From: CAYZEZ01 sp964477295
Lineage (GTDB): Bacteria; Bacteroidota; Bacteroidia; Bacteroidales; SM23-62
NCBI GenBank assembly: GCA_964477295.1
Contig: CAYZEZ010000231.1
Location: 1-7,743 of the forward strand
DNA: 7,743 nucleotides
Direction: 5' to 3'
This document shows, in pieces, positions 1 through 5,555 of this stretch; the stretch's first letter is position 1; each line of letters begins with the position of its first letter. The position numbers and the translations under genes were made by a program. The notes beneath the pieces were generated by a model. It was not told where the DNA came from. It saw nothing but the letters and a program-made list of their open reading frames with translations, and searched no databases.

Positions 1-80
1 ACCATTTGCTTTCAGCGAATGAGAACCATTTGCTTTCAGCGAATGAGAACCATTTGCTTTCAGCGAATGAGAACCATTTC
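1..80. repeat. 24-bp tandem repeat, three copies plus a partial fourth, cut by window edge
   Basis: Three identical 24-bp units (1-24, 25-48, 49-72) begin ACCATTTGC and end GAATGAGA. A fourth copy stops after its first seven or eight bases at about 79-80. The array touches the left edge, so its true length is unknown. It lies just beyond the stop codon of the leftward DUF3078 gene. The unit contains the word CTTTCAGCG, which also occurs in the 7-bp array at 1473-1607, so the two may be related. There are no spacers, so this is not a CRISPR. No function can be assigned. Confidence 0.95.
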
Positions 81-91
81 ACGATTCACGG

Positions 92-979
92 TTAAAACTT
101 ATAGGAAAGCCCTACTCCAAAAACTTCCTTAAACTGGACTTTTGAAACAGGCTTTCCGATTACTGTCCCCTCGCTATCCACATTAGGGAACTTGATGTCA
201 TCATCCCACATCAGGTGGGTGTGGAGGTTGGCCGACAGGAACTCATTAATCTTCATGTTGATCATGACCTCCCAGCTGATATCTACCTTTTCGGGATTTT
301 TGATGTAATTCGAGAAAAGTTCCAGCTTGGTATTGAACGTCACGTTTTTCATGATTTCCTTCTGGTAGACCGCTTTCGCCGATCCCCCGAACTCATACCT
401 GACATTTTCCCCGGGCTCCACACCGTAGGCGCCATGGGCAGAGAGGGTATCGTCGCGCACGATGGTAACCTTTCCCGATAAAGGACCAAGATAAATACTC
501 AAATTTTCGGAGGGCTTGTAATCGATACCGACCGACAGGGTTATGCTGCCCGGTGCCATAAACCTGGATATATAAACTGAGTCGTTCGGGTACTTGTAAC
601 CATCGGTAAACTGGGTATTGAACTTCAGCATGGCCGTGTAGAACAGATGCTTTGTGGTTTTCCGGCCGTATTTTAATGCAAAATCGATCCGGTCATCCGT
701 TTTCCTGGTCGATTGCTCCCCCTGCTTCATTAAACCATATCCCAGGGCCAGTGAATTCTCCCAGGAGGCCTTATTCTTATTATAGTTCAGGTTCATATTC
801 AGCAATGCATTTCCCGAGTATGAACTCTCACCCCCTGCAGACCAGTTGGTTAGCGAAACCTGGCTGAAATTTAAACCTGTCAGGCCATTAAATTTCCAAT
901 AACTGGTATCCGGAGTATCCTGTGAAAACAGATTCACTGCCATCAGGGTAGCAAAAACTATAAAAACAATCTTTCTCAT
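92..979 (-). CDS. DUF3078 family outer-membrane beta-barrel protein
   Basis: This encodes a 295-residue protein. The N-terminus (about residues 1-19, MRKIVFIVFATLMAVNLFS) is a clear Sec signal peptide ending FSQ, a form common in Bacteroidota exported proteins. After it comes WKFNGLTGLNFSQVSLTNWSAGG, and then repeated amphipathic strands such as NALLNMNLNYN and ENSLALGYGL, as expected of the DUF3078 family. The chain ends in YKF; a C-terminal aromatic residue is usual for outer-membrane beta-barrels. The family has no assigned biochemical role, and nothing here narrows it. The ATG at 977-979 is supported by the signal peptide beginning exactly there and by an exact TATCTTTG promoter box 22 bases upstream. 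The gene has its own promoter and is separated by 84 bp from the DCC gene, so it is probably transcribed alone. I am confident in the family and localisation, but the function is unknown. Confidence 0.88.
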   Translation of the reverse strand: MRKIVFIVFATLMAVNLFSQDTPDTSYWKFNGLTGLNFSQVSLTNWSAGGESSYSGNALLNMNLNYNKNKASWENSLALGYGLMKQGEQSTRKTDDRIDFALKYGRKTTKHLFYTAMLKFNTQFTDGYKYPNDSVYISRFMAPGSITLSVGIDYKPSENLSIYLGPLSGKVTIVRDDTLSAHGAYGVEPGENVRYEFGGSAKAVYQKEIMKNVTFNTKLELFSNYIKNPEKVDISWEVMINMKINEFLSANLHTHLMWDDDIKFPNVDSEGTVIGKPVSKVQFKEVFGVGLSYKF

Positions 980-1001
980 TCTTGTAGATTTTTTAAAGCC
1001 G

Positions 1002-1009
1002 CAAAGATA
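1002..1009 (-). promoter_or_regulatory. Bacteroidota-type -7 promoter box (TATCTTTG) for the DUF3078 gene
   Basis: On the minus strand this reads TATCTTTG, an exact match to the TAnnTTTG -7 consensus used by the Bacteroidota primary sigma factor. It lies 22 bases before the ATG of the DUF3078 gene. No clear TTTG -33 box is found at the usual distance; that position falls in the GTAGACA repeat. Confidence 0.5.
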
Positions 1010-1020
1010 TAAAGAATTCA

Positions 1021-1041
1021 GTAGACAGTAGACAGTAGGGG
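1021..1041. repeat. Short 7-bp tandem repeat (GTAGACA) followed by a TGTGGG repeat
   Basis: Two exact GTAGACA heptads (1021-1034) are followed by a third diverged unit, GTAGGGG (1035-1041), and then by two TGTGGG hexamers up to about 1053. The array fills the gap between the DCC and DUF3078 genes and covers the place where a -33 promoter element for DUF3078 would lie. It has the same 7-bp period as the longer arrays in this window but a different sequence. Confidence 0.75.
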
Positions 1042-1063
1042 TGTGGGTGTGGGAATTGGTAAA

Positions 1064-1465
1064 TCAGAGAAACCTGGATCGTATCTCAGGTGTGGGAACA
1101 AAACATGACTCCTTTTTGCCGAACCATTTATAGCGGTTTCTGGCAATGATATTGTAGAAGAAGTCACGGATCACCGGAGGAACAATAATAAAAACATAAA
1201 ATAGCGGCCAGCCGTGCCGGAGTTTCCTGGCAATCCGAAGGGCTGCCGATGACCTGTACCACACTTTGTTGTTTTCAACCAGTATGATCGATTCGGGCCG
1301 GCCCTCCCCGATCCCGAGCTGCCGCATAATCACCTCACCTGATTCAGCCTGTAATGCAGCAAACCGGAAGTACCCTTTCGGGTCCCGCTTAATAATAAAC
1401 AATACCGATCCGGAACAGAAATTACATATCCCGTCAAAAAATACAATCGCTTCGCTCTTGTTCAT
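1064..1465 (-). CDS. DCC-family (DUF393, YuxK-like) thiol-disulfide oxidoreductase
   Basis: This encodes a 133-residue protein. The signature is near the N-terminus: IVFFDGICNFCSG, with D11, C14 and C17 forming the D-x-x-C-x-x-C motif that names the DCC family. The rest fits that family: FAALQ at about residues 35-39, SIILVENNKVWYRSSAALRIARKL in the middle, and a C-terminal CFVPTPEIRSRFL. Members are small predicted thioredoxin-like proteins assumed to carry out thiol-disulfide exchange; their substrates are generally unknown. The hydrophobic stretch WPLFYVFIIVPPVIRDFFYNII is usual for the family and need not be a membrane segment. The ATG at 1463-1465 places the motif at the normal distance from the start. 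That start sits at the very edge of the heptad array, which leaves no obvious private promoter, so it may be read through from the flavin reductase gene. A neighbouring ATG inside the array is out of frame. Confidence 0.88.
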   Translation of the reverse strand: MNKSEAIVFFDGICNFCSGSVLFIIKRDPKGYFRFAALQAESGEVIMRQLGIGEGRPESIILVENNKVWYRSSAALRIARKLRHGWPLFYVFIIVPPVIRDFFYNIIARNRYKWFGKKESCFVPTPEIRSRFL

Positions 1466-1472
1466 GGTTCAT

Positions 1473-1607
1473 CGTTCAGCGTTTAGCTTTCATCGTTCAG
1501 CGTTCATCGTTCAGCTTTCATCGTTCAACGTTCGGCGTTCAGCTTTCAGCGTTCAACGTTCGGCGTTCAGCTTTCAGCGTTCAACGTTCGGCGCCTTCAG
1601 CGTTCAA
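1473..1607. repeat. Long heptanucleotide tandem array (CGTTCAG family)
   Basis: From 1473 to 1591 the sequence divides without a gap into 17 heptads of the form CGTTCAG. The main variants are CGTTCAA, CGTTCGG, CGTTCAT, CTTTCAG and CTTTCAT, plus one CGTTTAG. A 9-base unit at 1592-1600 breaks the phase, and one more heptad follows (1601-1607). Two looser units extend toward the DCC start codon (1460-1472). A block of four heptads is repeated exactly as a 28-mer (1522-1549 and 1550-1577), and its first three units recur from 1578, so the array has grown by copying four-unit blocks. It fills nearly all of the gap between the flavin reductase stop and the DCC start. The plus-strand reading frame across it is an artefact. 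Confidence 0.95.
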
Positions 1608-1619
1608 CGCTATACAAAA

Positions 1620-2141
1620 TCATACCTTACTTTTTTTCAGGCAGGCAATGATTTCCCCAATGTAGAATGTATGAAAATCCTTCGCAGGATAGTTCTTGCC
1701 TATAATATCCTTCACTATGAAATTGTTCTCTTCCAGCCTGTCCTTGTACAGGATTTTACACTCCAGCACCAGCCTGGCCTGCTCGTAATAGATCCCGCCA
1801 TTTGACGAAACTACAGGAATAAGCCCTGTATCCTTTATCTTATCGGTATCCCGTCCCGAGGTAGTCCCGCAATACTGAAGGATATGCTTATCCCCGGGCT
1901 CAAAAAAGGTTAAAGTGTACAGGCCGGCCTTATCGATAAACTTAAAGGTATGCCTCTGTGGCCTCACAAAACAGATCGCAATGGTTTTGTTCCATAAGAT
2001 CCCGGTGGTCCCCCAGCTGGCGGTCATGGTGTTGAACGAACCCGGTGCGCCTGCAGTGATGAGCATCCATTCTTTGTCAATGGCTGTGAACATGTTATCC
2101 TGTATTTCATAAGGACTTATCGATTGAAATTTCCCGTTCAT
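1620..2141 (-). CDS. Flavin reductase-like FMN-binding split-barrel protein
   Basis: From the chosen ATG this is a 173-residue protein. It matches the flavin reductase-like FMN-binding family: KFQSISPYEIQDN at the start, then KEWMLITAG, the flavin-site stretch FNTMTASWG (about residues 36-43), ILWNK, FVRPQRHTF (58-66), LTFF and FHTFYIGEI near the end. Such proteins bind FMN or FAD and typically reduce it with NAD(P)H, or use it as cofactor in a small cytosolic oxidoreductase; the substrate cannot be read from sequence. The frame is open upstream to a GTG at 2223-2225, which would add 28 residues (KETHKPAVEV and onward). I prefer the ATG at 2139-2141 because family similarity begins right after it, an A-run precedes it, and a TATCTTGT box lies ten bases before it. 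The gene is transcribed leftward toward the DCC gene, 154 bp away across the heptad array. The two could share redox chemistry, but that rests on proximity alone. Confidence 0.85.
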   Translation of the reverse strand: MNGKFQSISPYEIQDNMFTAIDKEWMLITAGAPGSFNTMTASWGTTGILWNKTIAICFVRPQRHTFKFIDKAGLYTLTFFEPGDKHILQYCGTTSGRDTDKIKDTGLIPVVSSNGGIYYEQARLVLECKILYKDRLEENNFIVKDIIGKNYPAKDFHTFYIGEIIACLKKSKV

Positions 2142-2300
2142 TTTTTTATTGACAAGATACTCATTTCCCCTAAAACCCAACTCACTCTGGCAGACTTCAA
2201 CTGCAGGCTTGTGAGTTTCTTTCACCCTTCAATATCCGTCAGCTGAAGCCAACGGCAATTGATGAGCAGGCTGCAGGCTGGTAACTATTTAAATTTTTTC

Positions 2301-2308
2301 TATCTTGG
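2301..2308 (+). promoter_or_regulatory. Possible -7 promoter box for the acyltransferase gene
   Basis: TATCTTGG matches the TAnnTTTG consensus at all but one fixed position and ends 18 bases before the ATG of the acyltransferase, in the A/T-rich part of a divergent intergenic region. No convincing -33 TTTG is seen upstream, so this is tentative. Confidence 0.35.
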
Positions 2309-2326
2309 CACAACTATCCGGAAACT

Positions 2327-3697
2327 ATGGACAAAGTTTACTTCAGAAAAACGGGCTACATCGACGATACCACTCTGGCATATAAGAGTTTTAAGATATA
2401 TGCTGCATTCAGCTACCGGATTTTTAACCGGCGAACCAAAGTGATCCACAAGGAGCGCATCCCGAGAAAGAAAGCCATTATTTTTGCCCCGATCCACAAC
2501 AATGCTGTCATGGATGCAATGGCTGTGCTGCATCATTGTGGAAGGGACGCCGTTTTTGTTGCACGGGCAGATGCGTTCACTCACCCGGTTGTGCTAAAGA
2601 TCTTAACAATTTTCAAGATGCTGCCTATTTACAGGATGCGTGACGGTGCGAGTGAGTTAAAGCGTAATGAAGAAATTTTCAATACTACGGTTACTGCATT
2701 GAAGCGGGGTAACACTTTTGGCATAATGCCGGAAGGTGCCCATGGGGATAAGAGACGGCTTCGTCCCTTCGTGAAAGGCATCTTCAGGATCGCCTTCCGG
2801 GCCCAGGAGGACCATGGAGAGGAAGATTTCCTGCAGATCGTTCCCGTGGGAATTGATTACAGCCATTATTCCAATTTCAGGCCCAAGGTGCTGATCTGTT
2901 TTGGTGAACCCATCCCGGTAAGTGATTTCTGGACCGAATATACCGAGCACCCTGCAAAGGCAATAAATGCTTTGCGGAAACGGATGATCGAGGAGTTTAT
3001 GGAATGTATTATTCATATAGAGTCGGAGGATTTTTATGATATGTATATGTCGCTCAGGGAAATCTACAATCCTGTAATGCGGCAACACCTCGGGTTTCGC
3101 AGGAAAAACCTGGAAACAAAATTCCGGGCCGACCAGGAGATGATACGGATCCTGTACGAGGAGGAAACCAATAACAGGGAAAGGATCATGGAGCTTGCTG
3201 AAAAGGTAAGCCTCTTTGCCTCGGGTGTTAAAAAACTGAATTTCAGGTCGTGGCTGTTTGACAGGAAGAATTACTCCTTTTTCATGTTGCTCCCGCTTAC
3301 CCTTTTAATGATTGTTCTTTCTCCTTTGTTCCTGTATGGGTTCATAAACAACATCATACCTTACAAGGTTTCAAACCTGATGACCCCGAAGTTTAAGGAT
3401 GTCCAGTTTCACAGTACGGTAAAATATGTATTCGGACTGGCGACCATTCCATTTATATATTTTTTTCAATTCATCCTGGTCTGGATTTTTGTTGACCCGG
3501 GATGGATTAAATGGATTTACCTGGCATCCCTCTTGCCTGCGGGGCTTTTTGCACATGAGTATTTCATTTCCCTGAAAAAAATGAGGTCGATGTGGAAATA
3601 TTGGTTACTCACGGTCACGAAGGACCATGATCTTAAGAATCTAAAGGCTTTACGGGACGAGATCATTGCCGATACGGACATGATCATTAAAAATTAG
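2327..3697 (+). CDS. PlsC-like phospholipid/glycerolipid acyltransferase with C-terminal membrane region
   Basis: This encodes a 456-residue protein. Residues about 45-200 form a PlsC/LPLAT acyltransferase domain. The catalytic block is APIHNNAVMDAM, with H57 and D63. Its spacing is HX5D, as I know it from Bacteroidota homologues with HQNAxxD, rather than the textbook HX4D. The glycerol-phosphate-binding block follows as IMPEGAHGDKRRLRPFVKG (133-151), then IVPVGIDY (171-178) and CFGEPIPV (191-198). Enzymes of this superfamily transfer an acyl chain to a glycerophosphate or related lipid at the inner membrane. The usual single-domain PlsC is about 240 residues. Here about 200 extra residues follow: a charged, probably helical stretch (about 205-300) and three hydrophobic segments (about 318-343, 368-389 and 392-412). 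The ATG is preceded by an A/T-rich stretch with a candidate promoter box, and no earlier start is needed. It stands alone, so the acyl acceptor is unknown. An intact acyltransferase core is well supported; lysophosphatidate as acceptor is not. Confidence 0.87.
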   Translation: MDKVYFRKTGYIDDTTLAYKSFKIYAAFSYRIFNRRTKVIHKERIPRKKAIIFAPIHNNAVMDAMAVLHHCGRDAVFVARADAFTHPVVLKILTIFKMLPIYRMRDGASELKRNEEIFNTTVTALKRGNTFGIMPEGAHGDKRRLRPFVKGIFRIAFRAQEDHGEEDFLQIVPVGIDYSHYSNFRPKVLICFGEPIPVSDFWTEYTEHPAKAINALRKRMIEEFMECIIHIESEDFYDMYMSLREIYNPVMRQHLGFRRKNLETKFRADQEMIRILYEEETNNRERIMELAEKVSLFASGVKKLNFRSWLFDRKNYSFFMLLPLTLLMIVLSPLFLYGFINNIIPYKVSNLMTPKFKDVQFHSTVKYVFGLATIPFIYFFQFILVWIFVDPGWIKWIYLASLLPAGLFAHEYFISLKKMRSMWKYWLLTVTKDHDLKNLKALRDEIIADTDMIIKN

Positions 3698-3795
3698 TCA
3701 TCCTGTCCCGCAGTGCCCCCCCGAGCACCCGGGGGGAGTACCCGGGATCAGGATCTCATTGCTCCAACAGATCCTGAGACAAGCTCAGGATGACT
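3696..3795. repeat. Palindromic intergenic element with 10-bp terminal inverted repeats (MITE/REP-like)
   Basis: This 100-bp stretch is bounded by perfect 10-bp inverted repeats: AGTCATCCTG at 3696-3705 and CAGGATGACT at 3786-3795. Two foldbacks lie inside. The first pairs ATCCTGTCCCG (3700-3710) with CGGGATCAGGAT (3743-3754), with one bulged base, and encloses a CCCCCC/GGGGGG stem (3716-3721 with 3731-3736). The second is an 8-bp stem, ATCCTGAG (3771-3778) with CTCAGGAT (3784-3791), and a five-base loop. The second hairpin belongs to a repeat found widely between bacterial genes, whose false translation reads HPELVSGS. The element overlaps the last two bases of the acyltransferase stop codon. 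It lacks a T-run, so a role as intrinsic terminator is possible but not shown. Confidence 0.8.
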
Positions 3796-3821
3796 TTGAT
3801 GGTCACCTTGATTATTTATCG

Positions 3822-3829
3822 TATTTTTA
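3822..3829 (+). promoter_or_regulatory. Possible -7 promoter box for the VOC gene
   Basis: TATTTTTA matches TAnnTTTG except for the last base and ends 23 bases before the VOC start codon, in an A/T-rich stretch. A TTTG at 3795-3798 lies 23 bases upstream, rather further than usual. It overlaps the end of the palindromic element, so the element might supply part of the promoter. Weak evidence. Confidence 0.3.
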
Positions 3830-3852
3830 GTTGAATTAATAAAATTAACACA

Positions 3853-4953
3853 ATGCAAAGAAGCGAACTTAATGAAAAGATAATCAGCGGCATACAGCAG
3901 ATAGGCATCGGCGTTCCCAACCTGCAGGAAGCCTGGATCTGGTACCACGAGCATTTCGGAATGGATGTGCGGGTTTTTGAAGATAAAACGGTAGCCGAAC
4001 TAATGCTTCCCTATACAGGAGGCAAGCCCCAGAAAAGGCATGCTGCCCTGGCCCTCAACCTGATGGGCGGTGGCGGATTCGAGATCTGGCAGTATACCGA
4101 AAGAGTACCGGAACCCCCGAAAGAAAAGATCCTGCTGGGCGACCTTGGGATCAATGCAACCAAGATCAAATCGAGGGATGTAAGGTCGGCCCTTGAAGTA
4201 TTTAAATCCAAAAAACAGCAGGTAGATGCGGTATCTAAAGATCCTTCCGGCAATGAACTCTTCTATGTTACGGACCCCTATAACAATATTTTCCAGGTGG
4301 TCAATGGCAACAGCTGGTTCAGGGAAAAAGAGAATAAAATGACCGGTGCAACGTATGGGGCAATGATCGGCGTTTCGGATATCGACAGGGCAAGAAAACT
4401 GTACAGCGGGATCCTGGGATACGATACCGTTGTTTACGATGAAGAAGGAACGTTCGATGACCTTAAACCGCTGCCCGGGGGTGAACATACTTTCCGGCGT
4501 GTCCTGCTGAAGCACGGCAAGCCGTTAAGGGGCAGTTTCAGCCGGCTTTTTGGCCCCAGCCAGATCGAGCTGCTCCAGGTAAAGGACCGCCAGCCAAAGA
4601 AGATATACGAAGGGCGCCAGTGGGGCGACCTCGGATTCATCCATCTTTGCTACGATGTGATCGGGATGGATGTGCTGCGTAAGGAATGTTCCGACAAAGG
4701 TTTCCCGTTTACGGTCGATTCCAGTGCCAGCGAACAGCATACGAATACCTTCGATATGGGCGAGGCAGCAGGCCATTTTTCCTATATCGAAGATCCTGAC
4801 GGGACCCTGATAGAATTCGTCGAGACCCACAAATTACCTATCCTTAAAAAGATCGGCTGGTACGTCAACATGCGCAAGCGCCCGGCCGAAGCAGAAGTCC
4901 CCAACTGGGTACTGAAGGCACTGAAGTTCAGCAAGGTGAAGTTTAAGGATTGA
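3853..4953 (+). CDS. Two-domain VOC (glyoxalase/dioxygenase fold) protein of unknown substrate
   Basis: This encodes a 366-residue protein with two vicinal-oxygen-chelate domains, about residues 13-152 and 166-325, and a basic C-terminal tail. Each begins with a typical first strand and helix (IGIGVPNLQEAWIWYHEHFGM; AMIGVSDIDRARKLYSGILGY) and ends with a strand of the DPDGTLIEFVE kind. Aligned by eye to E. coli glyoxalase I, whose metal ligands are H5, E56, H74 and E122, domain 2 keeps E239 (IELLQV), H264 (FIHLCYD) and E321, but has G169 where the first histidine should be. Domain 1 keeps only E77 and has Q16, N101 and Q148 elsewhere. The length and two-domain plan resemble 4-hydroxyphenylpyruvate dioxygenase, but the missing histidine argues against a normal iron dioxygenase. 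The protein is probably cytosolic, since no signal peptide is seen. The ATG at 3853 follows an A/T-rich leader. It stands alone between the palindromic element and a convergent gene. The fold is confident; the reaction is unknown. Confidence 0.82.
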   Translation: MQRSELNEKIISGIQQIGIGVPNLQEAWIWYHEHFGMDVRVFEDKTVAELMLPYTGGKPQKRHAALALNLMGGGGFEIWQYTERVPEPPKEKILLGDLGINATKIKSRDVRSALEVFKSKKQQVDAVSKDPSGNELFYVTDPYNNIFQVVNGNSWFREKENKMTGATYGAMIGVSDIDRARKLYSGILGYDTVVYDEEGTFDDLKPLPGGEHTFRRVLLKHGKPLRGSFSRLFGPSQIELLQVKDRQPKKIYEGRQWGDLGFIHLCYDVIGMDVLRKECSDKGFPFTVDSSASEQHTNTFDMGEAAGHFSYIEDPDGTLIEFVETHKLPILKKIGWYVNMRKRPAEAEVPNWVLKALKFSKVKFKD

Positions 4954-4978
4954 TTTACCGGCCGGAGGTTTCTTCCAT

Positions 4979-4990
4979 TTAGTCATCCCG
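4979..4990. repeat. Fragment related to the end of the 3696-3795 element
   Basis: TTAGTCATCCCG here matches TTAGTCATCCTG at 3694-3705 in 11 of 12 bases and has the same orientation. It lies 26 bases beyond the VOC stop codon, so related repeat ends flank the VOC gene on both sides. The following bases do not match the first element clearly. A short match like this could be chance, although the word is known as a common repeat end. Confidence 0.4.
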
Positions 4991-5019
4991 AATCTGATCC
5001 GTAATCTCTTCACTCCCGT

Positions 5020-5301
5020 TTACGGTTCCACCGTAACCCCCCGCCAGAATGCAATCCTGTCCTCAATATTCTTAGCCGCATAGGATGCTTCAGGATAATA
5101 CCAGGCTGCATCCTTGTTTTCACTTCCATCCACATCCAGGGTGTAATAGGAGGCCACGCCTTTCCAATGACAGGTGGTGTGTGTATCACTCTCCTTAAAA
5201 AACTCTTTCTTAATCGCTTCGCGGGGAAAATAATGGTTTCCCTCTATGACTATCGTATCATCGCTCTCAGCGATTACTTTGTCGTTCCATATTGCTTTCA
5301 T
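5020..5301 (-). CDS. DUF427 family protein
   Basis: This encodes a small 93-residue protein that matches DUF427 throughout. It opens MKAIWNDKVIAESDDTIVIEG, followed by NHYFPREAIKKEFF (residues 22-35), then SDTHTTCHWKGVASYYTLDVDG (38-59), and finally AAWYYPEA and RIAFWRGVTVEP. The pattern of a CHWKG block, AAWYYP and a closing FW is characteristic of the family, and the length is that of the bare domain. Pfam has also listed the family under a nucleotidyltransferase-like name, but no catalytic activity is firmly assigned. No signal peptide or membrane segment is seen, so it is probably cytosolic. The ATG at 5299-5301 is the natural start, with an exact TATCTTTG promoter box 28 bases upstream. 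It is transcribed toward the VOC gene and away from tetR, with which it shares a 254-bp divergent region. Confidence 0.87.
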   Translation of the reverse strand: MKAIWNDKVIAESDDTIVIEGNHYFPREAIKKEFFKESDTHTTCHWKGVASYYTLDVDGSENKDAAWYYPEASYAAKNIEDRIAFWRGVTVEP

Positions 5302-5329
5302 TGTGTTTTGTCTTAATATAATATGACAA

Positions 5330-5337
5330 CAAAGATA
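5330..5337 (-). promoter_or_regulatory. Bacteroidota-type -7 promoter box (TATCTTTG) for the DUF427 gene
   Basis: The minus strand reads TATCTTTG, an exact TAnnTTTG match, 28 bases before the DUF427 start codon. No TTTG is found at the -33 position. The same octamer precedes the DUF3078 gene, which suggests that both use the primary sigma factor. Confidence 0.5.
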
Positions 5338-5462
5338 CCAACTAAATGTTTAATGATTTGTCGCGTACCAGACAATTACAGTTACAAATGACAGGATACC
5401 GGTTCACGAATGCCCGCCCGAACAGTGCCACAGATACAACCTGCCCGCGATTCACGGTAAAT

Positions 5463-5493
5463 TTTGATTTTTCAATTTTTTACAATACCTTCG
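5463..5493 (+). promoter_or_regulatory. Promoter of the tetR-tolC operon (TTTG, 19 bp, TACCTTCG)
   Basis: A TTTG -33 box (5463-5466) is followed after exactly 19 bases by TACCTTCG (5486-5493), which differs from the TAnnTTTG -7 consensus at one position. This is the only site in the window with both boxes at a proper distance. Transcription would begin near 5498-5503 and give a leader of about 55 bases before the tetR ATG. The predicted start runs into the palindrome at 5502-5516. The rest of the divergent region (5338-5462) shows no feature I can name. Confidence 0.5.
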
Positions 5494-5501
5494 TTCATTA
5501 T

Positions 5502-5516
5502 ATGACCCTGAGTCAT
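5502..5516. promoter_or_regulatory. Candidate TetR operator (near-palindrome)
   Basis: ATGACCCTGAGTCAT is a 15-base near-palindrome centred on T5509. The outer ATGAC and GTCAT arms pair perfectly, and one inner position is mismatched. It lies at the predicted transcription start of the tetR-tolC promoter, where a bound TetR-family dimer would block initiation. Autoregulation through a palindrome beside the regulator gene is the usual arrangement for TetR-type efflux regulators. That this protein binds here is inference from position and symmetry. Confidence 0.5.
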
Positions 5517-5555
5517 TATATATAACAACGCCTATCTATTAACTTATAGTCAATT

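Noticed and set aside
1..80. Possible CRISPR array
   Set aside because: The repeats are directly adjacent with no spacers, and no cas gene is present.
81..91. CGATTCACGGT shared with 5448-5458
   Set aside because: An 11-base match between two intergenic stretches. It may be another repeat remnant, but it is too short and isolated to call.
1266..1805. Plus-strand open frame of 179 codons with a repeated RSAFSVQRS pattern
   Set aside because: The pattern is a translation of the heptad array, and the flanks run antisense to two well-supported genes. The frame is open only because the repeat has no stops on this strand.
3748..3954. Minus-strand open frame containing HPELVSGS
   Set aside because: This is the familiar false translation of the palindromic repeat, and it extends antisense into the VOC gene.
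4000..4515. Minus-strand open frame of 171 codons within the VOC gene
   Set aside because: It lies antisense to a well-supported VOC protein with conserved domain motifs, and its own translation shows none.
4999..5025. CCGTAA/TTACGG inverted repeat between the converging VOC and DUF427 genes
   Set aside because: The six-base arms are 15 bases apart, overlap a stop codon and have no T-run; too weak to call a terminator.
5388..5525. 45-codon open frame upstream of tetR
   Set aside because: It covers the predicted promoter and operator, resembles no family I recognise and has no start signal.
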